Assembly: GCA_031771865.1 (NCBI GenBank) | Contig: JASISA010000001.1 | Span: 1,178,001 to 1,242,000, forward strand | From: Nothophaeocryptopus gaeumannii | Taxonomy: Eukaryota; Ascomycota; Dothideomycetes; Mycosphaerellales; Mycosphaerellaceae | Direction: 5' to 3' | Length of the DNA: 64,000 bases | Part shown: piece by piece, positions 19,065-29,947 of the stretch | How the letters are laid out: every line of letters starts with the position of its first letter | Numbering within the stretch: position 1 is the first letter of the stretch | Translations under genes and position numbers: made by a program | The notes under the pieces: generated by a model | Told to the model about the DNA's origin: nothing | The model's database searches: none | Seen by the model: only the letters and a program-made list of their open reading frames with translations

Positions 19065-21416
19065 ATGGCAGGACAGGCGACTCCTGCCAGTCAATTGCGG
19101 GCTCTTACGTACCGGATATCGTCAACACCAACGAAGCAGCTCCCGCACGTCGCTCCTGCCATCTCAAGCTCGATCTGGAACTGCCGAAATCTTCTCTCAC
19201 TTCCCACCGATGCCAAGCAGAACAGCGATACATCCGTGGCCGCGCATCGGTTCAAGACGCAACTCTCCACCTTGCTCCAGGACCGGACCGTCGAAAGGCG
19301 GTGGGCGGCTGTCGTATTGACCAAGGCAACCATCGAGGCAGGTGGTCTGGAAGTTCTCAGCAAATGCAATGCGTGGGTTAAGAGTCTGCTGGGCATCCTA
19401 AAGAAGCCGGATCCTCCAACGACACGCAATCTCGTGGTCTTGACCCTGACGCGGATCTTCATGCTCACATGGGACTACTCCAATCTGATCCGCGAAATCA
19501 CCACCCCAGCTCTGACAGCTTTCGTGCCGACTTGCTTGATCAACATCGAACACCAAAGATGCTCGTCCACCGAGCTTCAGACTGTGTTGGATTCCTTCGC
19601 CACACTCCTGCCCAGACATCCGACTATCTTCCGTACCAATGAGTCCAAATTGCGAACTATATTGTTCTCTATACTGTCTGCCTCTGCATCCCAAAAACAG
19701 AAAACCTTACATCATACCGAGGGCCATTTCGCAGCTGCAGAGCGTGTCTTGACTCTGCTTCACCATTGTGCACCTAAGCAGGGTGCCGCAGACAAATGGC
19801 TCGAGACGAACAAAGCACTCGTTGAGGCAGCTCACTCTACTTGCGACAGGATCTTTCGCTCCATCCAGGAAGATTGGCAGTCAGTCACTGGTGTTCAACC
19901 GTCGCCGACAACGCAACAGTTGCTTGCGGGTGAAGTGGGAACTGAGGCCGTCGATGCTGCCGGTATGCAGCCGTGGAATGGAGTGTATGCCGGCGCAGAA
20001 CGACTACGCACTCTGCTTGACCTGCTCTCTGCGAGTCTGATCAATGCGACATCGATCAGTGTGTCTGTACCGGTTGGGATGCTGACCGACTTGCTCACCC
20101 GGATTTTTGGTCTTGCGGTTCCACGAACCGGCAAGTCGGACTTCGTCAAGGCTAACAATCAAGTCTCCAAAGAGGAAAGGGAAGCCTTGTATGCTGCCCT
20201 GCCTCGCATTCATGTGGCAACTCTGCGGCTGAGCGTGACTATGGTGCGGCGATTTGGACGGACATTTGGACCTGCGCAACAATCTTTGCTGGACCAGGTC
20301 TCGTTCGTATTCCGGGAAGAGAAGGCGGACGATGAGGTTCGCATCGCTATCTATGCCCTGCTTGATGGTTTACTTGCCAACTTCGCTGCGACCCTGGAGA
20401 AACAAGACATTTTAGATTTGTCGCCAGTGCTGAAGGCATGTTGCCAAGACATACTGCCAGACGATGATTTCGATGATCAGCCCGCACCCAACACGAATGG
20501 CAGTGCTACTGGCATCAAGCAACAGCTTGGACTTTCTGGGCATACTCAACGTGCAGACTCATCTGTACAACAAGATGCTGCAAAGCGTTTGCTGCAGACT
20601 GCATTGCTGAACCTGAATACAGCACTCATTCCACAAAAGCTTCGCGCGCACATTGATCGCGCCGCAATACTCACCAGGCGAAATGACTTGCTTTTTGCAA
20701 GTGTCTTGAATCCGCCCAAGAAGTCGGGTGATGCTCGAGCGCAGAGCAGTCTGCTTCCTTTCTTGGCCAGACAGTCTGGTGATATGCCGGAAGTAGAGGC
20801 GCTGCTGCGTCCACGAATGCCAATGACTCGAAGCAATACCAAAGCGCCGCAACAGAATGGTTTCGCGGATGGCGACGCAAGCGAACAAGAGGAGAACGAA
20901 GACGAAGACGAAGACGAAAAGGCAGAAGATGCCGACATGGCCGAAGCTAGCGAGAATGAGCAGGAATCTGGCGCTCCGCATAGCTCGATTCCAGAGGAGC
21001 GCGCATCGCCTTCTCAACAATTCATCTTCAGCAGCCCGGCAATCGACTCTCGAGCTGTGAGCGATAGCCTGAGACCTTCAGAACAGGGGCCGACAAAGCG
21101 ACGCGCAGCGTTGGACAATGAATCGTCTTGTAAGCGCCTTCGAGCGGAGCCAGTAGCTGCGAGCCTGCTCTCTGATACTGCGCCCTCATTACCTGGAGCA
21201 GACCCAGCTGTCTCCCAATCTAATGTTCCTGCCACAGTCGCGCTCACTTCTCCCCGAGACACTCGACAAACCGCAGTTGTATCATCAGAGAATGTGGGCG
21301 GCGATGTTTCGAGACTCAGCGCTCCGCATTGGAACGAGCCTGGAAGTGATGAAAGTGATTTCGAGATGCCTCCTTTGACAATGGATCCCGATACAGATTC
21401 GGAAGACGATGGATAG
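19065..21416 (+). CDS. RIX1: Pre-rRNA-processing protein Rix1 (PELP1-like)
   Basis: Single exon; I choose ATG 19065 (M-A-G-Q-A-T-P-A-S-Q-L-R-A-L-T-Y-R), because fungal Rix1 proteins start just before L-R-x-L-T-x-R; 783 residues. ATGs at 19014 and 18960 are in frame and would add 17 or 35 residues. The N-terminal half is helical with the Rix1 landmark R-W-A-A-V-V-L-T-K-A-T-I-E-A-G-G. The C-terminal 220 residues are disordered and acidic (E-D-E-D-E-D-E and a final D-S-E-D-D-G). The family works in the nucleolus/nucleoplasm in the Rix1-Ipi1-Ipi3 complex with the Rea1 ATPase, in ITS2 processing and 60S maturation. Confidence 0.88.
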   Translation: MAGQATPASQLRALTYRISSTPTKQLPHVAPAISSSIWNCRNLLSLPTDAKQNSDTSVAAHRFKTQLSTLLQDRTVERRWAAVVLTKATIEAGGLEVLSKCNAWVKSLLGILKKPDPPTTRNLVVLTLTRIFMLTWDYSNLIREITTPALTAFVPTCLINIEHQRCSSTELQTVLDSFATLLPRHPTIFRTNESKLRTILFSILSASASQKQKTLHHTEGHFAAAERVLTLLHHCAPKQGAADKWLETNKALVEAAHSTCDRIFRSIQEDWQSVTGVQPSPTTQQLLAGEVGTEAVDAAGMQPWNGVYAGAERLRTLLDLLSASLINATSISVSVPVGMLTDLLTRIFGLAVPRTGKSDFVKANNQVSKEEREALYAALPRIHVATLRLSVTMVRRFGRTFGPAQQSLLDQVSFVFREEKADDEVRIAIYALLDGLLANFAATLEKQDILDLSPVLKACCQDILPDDDFDDQPAPNTNGSATGIKQQLGLSGHTQRADSSVQQDAAKRLLQTALLNLNTALIPQKLRAHIDRAAILTRRNDLLFASVLNPPKKSGDARAQSSLLPFLARQSGDMPEVEALLRPRMPMTRSNTKAPQQNGFADGDASEQEENEDEDEDEKAEDADMAEASENEQESGAPHSSIPEERASPSQQFIFSSPAIDSRAVSDSLRPSEQGPTKRRAALDNESSCKRLRAEPVAASLLSDTAPSLPGADPAVSQSNVPATVALTSPRDTRQTAVVSSENVGGDVSRLSAPHWNEPGSDESDFEMPPLTMDPDTDSEDDG

Positions 21417-22098
21417 ATGAGCAGCGATGAAATGTTTGCATCAGCCCGAGACCTTTTCGAGTTCGATGTCGTGTCCGAGCCTTGACAATGGCTTCCGCGA
21501 TCATATGCAAATGATCTTTGTTCGGATCACATGCTCGATTGACAGCTCACTCTTGACCACAACAACCTCACTCACCGCACATGGACCCTGCGCGAGCTGT
21601 TGAACTCTATTTCGGCGTCTTTACAACGCGCTGAACATCGGTTTGCAACCTGACCTTCTACATCCCACTACAATACGACCTTGCGCAAAGGCATCAAATT
21701 TGCACTTGAAGCCCTACGAGCGACTGCAACATTCTGACACAAAGTCAGCACTTAGCGGCAATCAACAGCCTCACCGGAGACGGACTTGTAGCTCTACACG
21801 AGACAGCTACTTTCTAAAGTCGAATCCAAGGACTTTGCAGCGAACAACACCTCATCAGAGACGACACCATTTCCACACCAGGGAGAGGATCTCGGCGAAA
21901 ACGCGCGTTTGTGCTATCCTCAAACTTGTAGCCCTACAAGAAACGGCTGCATTTCGACACCTACATAACGCTTCTGACCGCCGGCAGAACAGAGAGGACG
22001 GACTCTGTGGCCATCTAGACTCCACGGCAGCGAAACTCAGCTCTTCAGAAGCCAAAACCGATCTGTCCCTCCACGTCGTGCATCTTTCAGCCTCAAAA
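21417..22098. other. Upstream region of copy D with leader repeats
   Basis: An open frame extends the copy D reading upstream to 21643, but the repeat cores fall in different frames within it, so I treat it as non-coding leader. It holds the repeat array 21704-21957. Confidence 0.6.
21704..21957 (+). repeat. Leader repeat array of copy D, three clear units and one decayed
   Basis: Cores CTTGAAGCCCTACGAGCGAC (21706), CTTGTAGCTCTACACGAGAC (21784) and CTTGTAGCCCTACAAGAAAC (21924), each followed by GCTGCAT/AGCTACT plus TTC. A decayed unit lies near 21830-21875. It is the same word and the same orientation relative to the gene as the arrays before copies A and B, although D is 13 kb away on the other strand. 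Confidence 0.75.
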
Positions 22099-23094
22099 AT
22101 GCCGCTGCAGAAGCTTCGTCCCGGCCAGCCGATACCGCTTTACAGCCCAGAGCGCGGTCAAATCCGCATCAAGTCGTACCACAGGGAGCACATCTATCTT
22201 GCCGACTACGATCCCAATGCCGTCAGCCACCCCACCTTCAGGACTGCATCACAGCTAGCAGAGCACAACGAGCGCTGCTGTATGATGGGCGAGCTCTTCC
22301 AGAATCACAGCGATGCTCAGGTCTACCAAATCAGCTTCCCACCCGGCTCCACACAAGCCGATTGGACGGCCTTTTGGGAGCATGAGCGGGCATTATGGAC
22401 AGCCGACGACCTGATGTTCTTCTACTTCAACGGGGCAGCCTGGGATTTGGCTAGAAACTATAAATGGTAGGTCTCCGAGAGAACCGAAGTAGTCTATAAG
22501 GTCAGTCGCTAACAGTATTTCAGGAAGATGAGCGGATTCTCAGCCCCATGGGTCAACGCCTGTGATTTTATCAACCAAATCAACAAGTCGCAAGCCGACA
22601 TCAAACTCTACCTCGACTGCTGGTGCCAAACCCGTTGGTGGCCCAAATTCAACAAGCGCAAACATGCCATGACGGAGATCGTGATCGCCGGTATGGGACA
22701 GTCAGACGAGTTCGGCCGCGTAGTGCCACACGAGGGCGATTGGTGTCGGTCCTTCGTCCGCATCATGAAGAAGTTTCTCAAGGGACCTCAGGAAGACGGC
22801 ATTCCCTGGCACTTGACGATGCAATCGACTCCCATGATAATGAGGTACGACAAGACGGTCATCAATAACTGCATCCGTGTGTGGCTCAACAAGCCGGTCA
22901 AGGACAGCCAGGACGAGATCTGGCGCATCATGCTCGATCCGTGTGAGGTCTGGCGCACTCGTCGATTGAAGTTCTACGGTCGGTACATTCAGCCAAACGG
23001 CGGAGAGCTCGAAGAGCCTGAGGAGGAGCAGGAGGAGGTCGAAGATGAGGGTATCGGTCTGTTCGTGGAAGACTGGGCTAAGGGAAATGTTTGA
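22099..23094 (+). CDS. Copy D: intact caspase-like-fold family protein, catalytic residues missing
   Basis: Exons 22099-22466 and 22524-23094 with a 57-nt intron (GTAGGT, branch GCTAAC, TTTCAG); 312 residues. Order of landmarks: E-L-F-Q-N-H (65-70), Q-I-S-F-P-P-G-S (77-84), D-D-L-M-F-F-Y-F-N-G (103-112), P-W-V-N-A-C-D-F-I (131-139), D-I-K-L-Y-L-D-C-W-C-Q-T-R (148-160), T-E-I-V-I-A-G (173-179), H-E-G-D-W-C-R-S-F (about 194-202), T-P-M-I-M-R-Y-D, an acidic tail and G-L-F-V. This series parallels the fungal caspase-like domain: (D/N)xLLIVYYGGHG, W-S-A-I-Q.., LLDCC, TE(L/V)IAACG, G-x-H-S-F-T. The catalytic His motif GGHG is N-G-A-A and the catalytic Cys of LDCC is Trp (W156). I infer a pseudo-enzyme; no signal peptide or membrane segment is seen. 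Role unknown. Confidence 0.7.
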
Positions 23095-23649
23095 AAGACC
23101 AGTTCTCCTCCACACGAGCCATTGGAGCGAGATGAGAGACCGGCAAGCTGTCAGAGGAGAGCCGGACAGAAAGCAGCAAAGGTCCTCTACTACAAGCGAT
23201 TGCTAGACAGGAAGCGAGAGGGTCCTCGATTGCAAACGATTAGCAGAACACGGGCGGCACAATGCTCCACGCGCCGCCCAGGCACAACCAAATGGATTCA
23301 GTTGAGTGAGATAGATAAGCTCATGCAAGTTTGCGTTTCATGCACTCTATAAACAGAAATGTACAATCTCTCAATTGCCTCGCCATTACAAACCCCCACT
23401 AACGCGAAAACGCAAAAACAAAACCGACCTCCCCTTCGCTGAACGCCGCACAAGCTAGCTTTTCAGCACATACAAACCGAGAAGCAAAACGCCTTGACGA
23501 TCCGAAACAACGCTTGCTGACCGCTCACCATGTAGTCAGTCTTATCCCAATCCATATCTCTCTTGCGAGGCCAGTGGGTATATGTGAGCCAGGCTTGCTA
23601 TAAGTATGTTTCGCTCATCTTTCATCAGCCCCTCTCAGCCTCCTTGGCT
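23095..23649. other. Convergent intergenic region, copy D and ABCC transporter
   Basis: 3' flanks only. A-rich stretch at about 23385-23430. Unlike B and C, copy D has no detectable copy of the duplicated 3' block here. Confidence 0.5.
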
Positions 23650-26600
23650 TTACCGATCATCAACCAACTTCCTCCCTTCACTCGCCTTCTTCGCATCCTT
23701 CAACAAGATGTCGAAATCTCCCGTCATCTCACACATCCCTCGGAAGATGCCATCTTCCTTGCTGATCAGGTCGAGAGGATCGCCATACTCCAAGACTTCA
23801 CCATGATCGAGAACCAAGACTTTGTCGTAATCGATTATAGTCTGCAGCCTGTGCGCAATCGTGATGGTGGTGTTCTTAATCTCACGAATCGTCTCTTGAA
23901 TTTTGGAGTCGGTCGCGTAGTCGATGGAGGCGGTGGCTTCGTCCATGAGGAGAACTTTGGGGTTCTTGAGCATGGCGCGGGCGAGGCAGAGGAGTTGTCG
24001 TTGACCTTGGGAGAGGTTGGAGCCATGTTCTGCGACTGTAGAGTTGAGGTTGCGGAAGATGTTCTTGTTCTCTATGGTGGCCGTAGGGCTTGTAGGGGTT
24101 GATGGACTTGGGGGAGTGGAGGTGACTTTGGCGGTCATGGCTAACTTGTCCTTGAGTGTGATCGGCGAGGATTTCCGCGATGGGGTGACAGGCGTCTCGG
24201 GACGTGAAGGAGCAGCACTTGTGCTTGCTGAAGGCGCACCTACCAGCTGCACTCCGCGCAGGGCTGTGAAGATCTCCTCGTCCGTGAACAGACCGAAAGG
24301 ATCCAGGTTGCTGCGCACGGTGCCAGTGAACAATGTAGGGTCCTGAGGCACCATGACAATGTTTTCACGCAGGTCTTGTAGGCCAATGAGGCCGATATCG
24401 ACATCGTCGATTAAAATCTTTCCCTGCTCGGCTTCGAGAGCTCTGAAGAGCGCCAATGCCAGCGAACTCTTGCCGGCACCGGTCCTGCCGACGACACCAA
24501 CCTTCTCGCCAGACTGGATCTTGAAACTGATGTGCTTCAAAACGAAGTCGAAGTCGCTGCGGTATCGGGTGCTGTAGCCAATGAACTCAACTGAGCCCTT
24601 GCTCGGCCAGTTTGCTTCGGGTCGGTTCTCAGGTACGATGGGTGCGGCCTCCTGGTCAACATCCAAATACTCCTTGACACGCTCAATGGCGTTCATATTC
24701 TGCTCGTTGCTCGCATACAGTCGAACAAACCACAGAACATTTTCAGTGAAAGTAACGGCGTATGTCATGGCCAGACCGGCAGCACCTGCATCGAGTGTTC
24801 CAGCGCTGAGAATGACGAAGACACCAGTGAAGAAGGACACTAATGCGCCAACGACATCAACACGGAACGCGAGCCATCTGTTGGCCGCCCACAGGTAGAT
24901 GAAAGGCCGAGAGTGGGTATTGATACGGTGCAGGTTCTCGCGGATGAATCGACGCTCGTCGCCGTAGGCTCGGATGGTAGTCATTCCGGAGAGCGTCTCG
25001 CCGAATTGCTGGTACAAGGGAGATCGCTGGACTGATTCCAATCGCTTCAGGTCTCTTGAAGAGCTGATGTAGATTCTACCAATCAGGAAGTAGAGGATGC
25101 TGATGAAGACGCCAGCGATGAGGAAGCCGGGTGTGATGACTGAAATCAGGATCACGATAGTCAGGATGGAGAACATGCAGTGCACGACACCGACCGCGAC
25201 TGGTGCAATTTCCTGATCCACAGCTTCGACATCCTTCGAGAAACGATTCATGATTTGGCCGAGCGGAGTCGAGTCGAAAAAGCGAAATTTCGCGTGCGTG
25301 ACGCGCTCCATGAGCTTCCTGTGAATTCCCTTGGCTGCATAGAGAGAGCCGCCGAACAGAACACATTCCCGTATCAACGTGATCGCCATATACCCGATGC
25401 CGAGTATCGCGTAGACGCCTAGGTAGTATCCGACATTGACATCATCATTCATGATTCGCATTGACTTCACGTCTTGGTAAGACTCCGTCCAGAAAGGCAT
25501 GTTCCAGATGCACGAGCCGCTGCGAAGACAGCTGGAAGAGCTGCTAATGCCACCGCGTACATGTGCGATCGCATACGTGTGGTTGCCGGGAGCGCCCGTT
25601 GCCAGGTACTCTTTTCGAGTGTATGCGTTTGACCATTGCTGAATCCACACATTGGTAGCGACCTGTGAAAGCTGCTGCAGACCGAAGCTCAAGGCAGCAA
25701 CGAGCCAATAGAACCATCCGCCCATGTAGCCGAGATACATGGTAATGATTGAGATCTGGACAGCACCGGTGGCCTTCGTCTCGTTGAAGATGTCCTTGGC
25801 CTCTGATGAATTATTCATTCCTGGGATATCTTTCGAGATGACGTGGGTCAGCGGGTCGCCGTGAAGAATATCGTTCGTACCAGTCTCCAGTCTCTGCAAG
25901 TGCCCATTGGCTCTGTCATTAGCATCACCGTTCGTCTGTTCTGCTTGTTCGCTCAATGGCTTGTCGCCGCCAACATCCGATGGTACCCTCGATGGCAACT
26001 TCGAGGCAAGCTGTGACTGCGGCTTCAAATCAAACTTTGACGGGTCTTCCGCCAGCTTGCCAGAGTTGATGACATCGTATGCAGAGCCTTGGGCAATCGC
26101 TCTGCCATTCTCAAGAACGACTGCGAAGTCAGCGCGAGGTAGACAGAGCACAGCATTGTGCGTCACGAGAATGCATGTTCGGTGGTACATCAAAGGGCCC
26201 ATGAGCGCCTTCTCGAAGATCCACTTTGCGGTATGCGAGTCTACTGCGCTGAGAACATCATCCAGAATCACGTGCTTCGCCTCGCAATACAGAGCTCTGG
26301 CCAGACTAATGCGCTGCTTCTGTCCACCGGAAAGAGTCACACCTTTCTCGCCAACAAGGGTTTGGTCGCCGCCATCCAAAATCTCAAGATCGCGTTGCAG
26401 CGAGCAAGCAATGATGACGTTCTTGTAGCGTCTCGCATCGAATTTGCTGTTGAAGACAATGTTCTCCTTGATAGTGCCATTCATGAGCCAGGCTTGCTGA
26501 GCGCAGTAGGCCACAGTCTCGGTGAGGCCAGTCTCAGGGTCCCGCTTGGCGTCTTCCCTGCCACGGTTGCCAGGTAAAAAGACTGAGCCTTCCAGTTTCG

Positions 26601-28839
26601 ACATTTCTCCAAGCAGTGCCATAAGGAGAGAAGTTTTGCCACTTCCAGTTGGTCCAATTATCACATTCAACTGGCCGACTTTGAACTTCATGTCAAGATC
26701 GATCATGTTGAAGTCTTCGGCATCTCTGCCGCCCCAGCTGAAAGTGGCATCGTCAAAGCCAATAAGGGCATTGCCATCCTCGTCGTACTCGTCCTGCAGC
26801 TGCTTGTACTTCTCAGTCTCCGGCTCGCTGAGATACTCCTCGACACGATCCACCGAGACTTTCGACTCTTGAACGTGCGCAACCATGTCCGCCAATTGGT
26901 CCAGTGGAATCCGCAGCAAACTAAAAAGCGAAAGCGCTGTGAACGCGACAGAAGGAATGAGGTCTTTCTTCTCGACCAGAGTGTAGACCAAAAACGTGAG
27001 GAACGTGATGATGACTGGAGCGCCGGACCAGATGGTAGCTGCAACGGCCCAGATGATGTATCGATTCCGCAAGTGTCGAAGCTCAACTTGACGCTTTTCG
27101 TCAACGACACCAAGGAAACGCTGCTCCCATGCGAAGTATTTGATGATTCTGACGTTGGTCAACACCTCATTAGTGGTATGAATTCTCGCGTCTGTAGCCG
27201 CCAGAATCTTCTTTTGCACGGTGGTAAATTGCTTTGCAATGTACATGTTGACCGGGAGCAAAAGCGCCATCATCCCGATACCAACAATGCTACTGTTGCC
27301 AAGGAAGAGGTATAACAGCACGATCGCAAGGATGAACTGCACGGGTGTCTCGGCCCACAAAAAGTGAAGGTACGCACTTATCTCGGAGACCTTGAACGAG
27401 TCGACTGCCATCAAGTTGATGATCGCTCCAGAAGTGACCTGCTCTTCGCCTCCAGCTGCAGCTTTGTTCGCATCGGCCTGGCCATTCTCGGTTGGATTCT
27501 TCTTCTTTTTACGACCAAAGCTCAGGGCTTTCTTCAGCATGCCTTGCTTTGGCTCATCGTCGCTCTTCTTTTCTTCCTGACCTAGCACCTTGTCTGCTGC
27601 AGCTGCAGCTCGTCTTCGCAAAGCCTTCGCATAGATCTCCCCAATGATAATGGCACGAAGTCTGATGCAAGTCTTGCGGCCGATCCAAAGAGCTTGTCCA
27701 CTCGATAGTGCATTGACGCAGCCAGAGACGAAGAGAAGGATGACATAAAGCCAAGCTGCATTTCGGGGAGTGTCTCGAGGATCCTCAATGTACTGCAGAA
27801 TCACCTTGAGCAGGAGAGTGGGCACAAAGGTGACAGCGCCCGAAATCGCTGCCCAGAAAGCCTGGATCAGCAGCTCACGTCTGAAGTATCTGAGGAGATG
27901 GAAGGCCAGAATCGTTGTTTTCTTGAGCTGCCGGTAGTCGGCCAAGATCGCCGCAGCCTTATCACGAGGCATGAGATTCCACACATCGCTCATCTCAAAA
28001 GCTTTCTTGTATCCATTCCACACGATCGAGTCAACCCAACCGAACGTTGCAAGTGACAGGACACTCGCCATCGGCTCTTTCGAAGGCTGGATGTCGCCCT
28101 CGTACTCCAATTCCACCGCTCGATTGCCTTTCCGTGAAGTCAAGGCGATTATTGCGAGGACCGTATTGAGGGCGAAGTGCGTGCTCATCAGACCTTCCGA
28201 GATCTTTGAGATGGGGTGGATGACCTCCGATCGAAACAGCAATGCGGTGCACAACCATTGAAAGCAGTACAGGAGCGCAGTGTGGTACCACAGCTTCGGG
28301 AAAGACAATCGCGAGTAGCTGGAGAAGAGCAGCCGGAGCGAGGCCAGCACCGCAATGTACGCCCATATTGAGATGCTTGCAATAGCAGCAATGGTCCCTT
28401 CCCGACCCCAAGCTCCCAGTATGAGAGCCGCAACTTGTATCCCGAGCTCGGCCAGCACAGCAACCTCTTCCATAAATGTGATCCAAAACTCCCCTCGCGG
28501 CTTGTCAATGGTCATGACTGAGGCATCAGTCCGCGTCTTGGTCATCTGCAGCGCCAATTCCTGGTTCCGCTGCATCTCATCCTCGCGGCCAGCCTCGGTT
28601 GTATCATCGCTGTCGAACTCTTGCTCATCGTGTGCGTTGTGTGGTACACCGTTCGGTATTCGCTTGTAGCCATTGCTGAGCTGTCGTGTTCGTATCGTTG
28701 CTCGGATGACTTGGTATGTGAGATAAAGTGCCGATATGGCGCATGCGATCAGCGGCAGCAACGTCTGCAGGAAGTCATGCTGGAAGCACCGCGAGAAGTC
28801 GTCGCTGTCCCATATGCTGCCTTTGCACTGCGCAAACAT
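23650..28839 (-). CDS. ABCC-subfamily full transporter, Ybt1/bile-acid-permease type
   Basis: One uninterrupted exon of 1729 codons. An N-terminal extra membrane domain (TMD0, helices at about 27-48 and 120-235) precedes TMD1 (about 310-660), NBD1, TMD2 (about 1030-1380) and NBD2. NBD1: Walker A G-P-T-G-S-G-K-T 729-736, signature L-S-G-G-Q 836-840, Walker B V-I-L-D-D 857-861, with Asp in place of the catalytic Glu, normal for ABCC. NBD2: Walker A G-R-T-G-A-G-K-S 1451-1458, signature L-S-Q-G-Q 1609-1613, Walker B L-L-M-D-E 1630-1634, H-loop His 1663. NBD2 has a Ser/Pro-rich insert at about 1533-1590, common in Ybt1-like proteins. Expected at the vacuolar membrane, exporting organic anions or conjugates; the substrate cannot be read. 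Confidence 0.93.
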   Translation of the reverse strand: MFAQCKGSIWDSDDFSRCFQHDFLQTLLPLIACAISALYLTYQVIRATIRTRQLSNGYKRIPNGVPHNAHDEQEFDSDDTTEAGREDEMQRNQELALQMTKTRTDASVMTIDKPRGEFWITFMEEVAVLAELGIQVAALILGAWGREGTIAAIASISIWAYIAVLASLRLLFSSYSRLSFPKLWYHTALLYCFQWLCTALLFRSEVIHPISKISEGLMSTHFALNTVLAIIALTSRKGNRAVELEYEGDIQPSKEPMASVLSLATFGWVDSIVWNGYKKAFEMSDVWNLMPRDKAAAILADYRQLKKTTILAFHLLRYFRRELLIQAFWAAISGAVTFVPTLLLKVILQYIEDPRDTPRNAAWLYVILLFVSGCVNALSSGQALWIGRKTCIRLRAIIIGEIYAKALRRRAAAAADKVLGQEEKKSDDEPKQGMLKKALSFGRKKKKNPTENGQADANKAAAGGEEQVTSGAIINLMAVDSFKVSEISAYLHFLWAETPVQFILAIVLLYLFLGNSSIVGIGMMALLLPVNMYIAKQFTTVQKKILAATDARIHTTNEVLTNVRIIKYFAWEQRFLGVVDEKRQVELRHLRNRYIIWAVAATIWSGAPVIITFLTFLVYTLVEKKDLIPSVAFTALSLFSLLRIPLDQLADMVAHVQESKVSVDRVEEYLSEPETEKYKQLQDEYDEDGNALIGFDDATFSWGGRDAEDFNMIDLDMKFKVGQLNVIIGPTGSGKTSLLMALLGEMSKLEGSVFLPGNRGREDAKRDPETGLTETVAYCAQQAWLMNGTIKENIVFNSKFDARRYKNVIIACSLQRDLEILDGGDQTLVGEKGVTLSGGQKQRISLARALYCEAKHVILDDVLSAVDSHTAKWIFEKALMGPLMYHRTCILVTHNAVLCLPRADFAVVLENGRAIAQGSAYDVINSGKLAEDPSKFDLKPQSQLASKLPSRVPSDVGGDKPLSEQAEQTNGDANDRANGHLQRLETGTNDILHGDPLTHVISKDIPGMNNSSEAKDIFNETKATGAVQISIITMYLGYMGGWFYWLVAALSFGLQQLSQVATNVWIQQWSNAYTRKEYLATGAPGNHTYAIAHVRGGISSSSSCLRSGSCIWNMPFWTESYQDVKSMRIMNDDVNVGYYLGVYAILGIGYMAITLIRECVLFGGSLYAAKGIHRKLMERVTHAKFRFFDSTPLGQIMNRFSKDVEAVDQEIAPVAVGVVHCMFSILTIVILISVITPGFLIAGVFISILYFLIGRIYISSSRDLKRLESVQRSPLYQQFGETLSGMTTIRAYGDERRFIRENLHRINTHSRPFIYLWAANRWLAFRVDVVGALVSFFTGVFVILSAGTLDAGAAGLAMTYAVTFTENVLWFVRLYASNEQNMNAIERVKEYLDVDQEAAPIVPENRPEANWPSKGSVEFIGYSTRYRSDFDFVLKHISFKIQSGEKVGVVGRTGAGKSSLALALFRALEAEQGKILIDDVDIGLIGLQDLRENIVMVPQDPTLFTGTVRSNLDPFGLFTDEEIFTALRGVQLVGAPSASTSAAPSRPETPVTPSRKSSPITLKDKLAMTAKVTSTPPSPSTPTSPTATIENKNIFRNLNSTVAEHGSNLSQGQRQLLCLARAMLKNPKVLLMDEATASIDYATDSKIQETIREIKNTTITIAHRLQTIIDYDKVLVLDHGEVLEYGDPLDLISKEDGIFRGMCEMTGDFDILLKDAKKASEGRKLVDDR

Positions 28840-29947
28840 TCTCTACACAGAGAGTGCGCGGTGGTGCCACGTGTCCGCTAAGAAACGCTCGTTCCAATCC
28901 TCGCTCTGTCCTGCTCCAACCGGCGTCGTTCATCGGAGCATGGCGTATAAACAGTCAGATGCGGTGCGGACGGCAAACAAGCGGAGGTGGCTGCGTGTTA
29001 TTGAGGTTCGGTTGAGGTGAAGAGAAAGACGCTCGACAAGCACCTCCCTGTACAGAGATCACTTAGTGCTGAGAAGCTACTAGCACCTAGGCATAGGCAT
29101 AGGCCGTGAAGTGGCGGCGGACAGAGGCCGGTTCAGTAGTGTGTTTAGGTTGGTGTTGTCACTGACTTTTGCGAGAAGAGTCCGGCCTTCTGCTCAATCG
29201 CGCCTATCAAATGACGTGCGCTTCCTTCGCCGCCGGCTCACATGAATCAACCTGGAGGGGCACTTGCGTCCCTTGCGTCTCTTGCGTCTCTGCGCGCAAG
29301 CACAATCCCGCCCGAAGCGGTTGCATATACCTACCGCAGACACACATAGAGCCAAGCGCCCCGACCACGAAGTTATCAAATCTATCAACCGCGTTCATTC
29401 CATACTCACATGCTCGCCTCGCCCATTGGTACTCTCCGTCAATACCAGCGGTCTGTGTGACTCTCAACGACTCCGCGATGAACCATGAACATGCACCAGG
29501 CACTGCACGCAGCACGAGGATGCCGAGTCTGCTGGGGTTGGGGTTGCAAAGCTACGGAGCTACGAACTCACCGCCTTTCCTAGAGCAGAAGGTCTCACTG
29601 TACGGCGGTCTGCATATGCCTGCGGAGCAAGCTGCGTCGGGCCCTCATTCGCACATGCGCGTTGCTGGGATTGCGGCAAGACAGGCGGTGATGGGTGACG
29701 GTACCTTAATGTAGCACCGCTGTGGCAGGATGCGCGCTATGTATGTACAACGAGAACTTGACTATGATACTCATTGTGAGTCAAACGAAAATAGTTCCGG
29801 AACCACAATTTGCTTCTCCTTTTCTCAGCGCCCCCCACACCATTTGCAAACGGTTACCAGCTCCCTTCGATGTCAATCCATGGTAGTGTGATAGACGGAT
29901 GCTTTGCCCATAGGAGGTACGACTTGCGGTCTCTGTTTCTACCCTCC
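28840..29947. other. Intergenic, ABCC promoter side and NDUFA12 3' side
   Basis: A 181-codon open frame at 29169-29714 lacks any family pattern and I do not accept it. CACGTG occurs at about 28867 near the transporter start. Nothing else is recognised. Confidence 0.45.

Noticed and set aside
21643..22098. N-terminal extension of copy D by 152 codons
   Set aside because: The leader-repeat cores fall in different frames here, and A does not encode a comparable extension.
29169..29714. 181-codon open frame between the ABCC transporter and NDUFA12
   Set aside because: No family pattern, no splice context, and rare-looking composition; likely chance.
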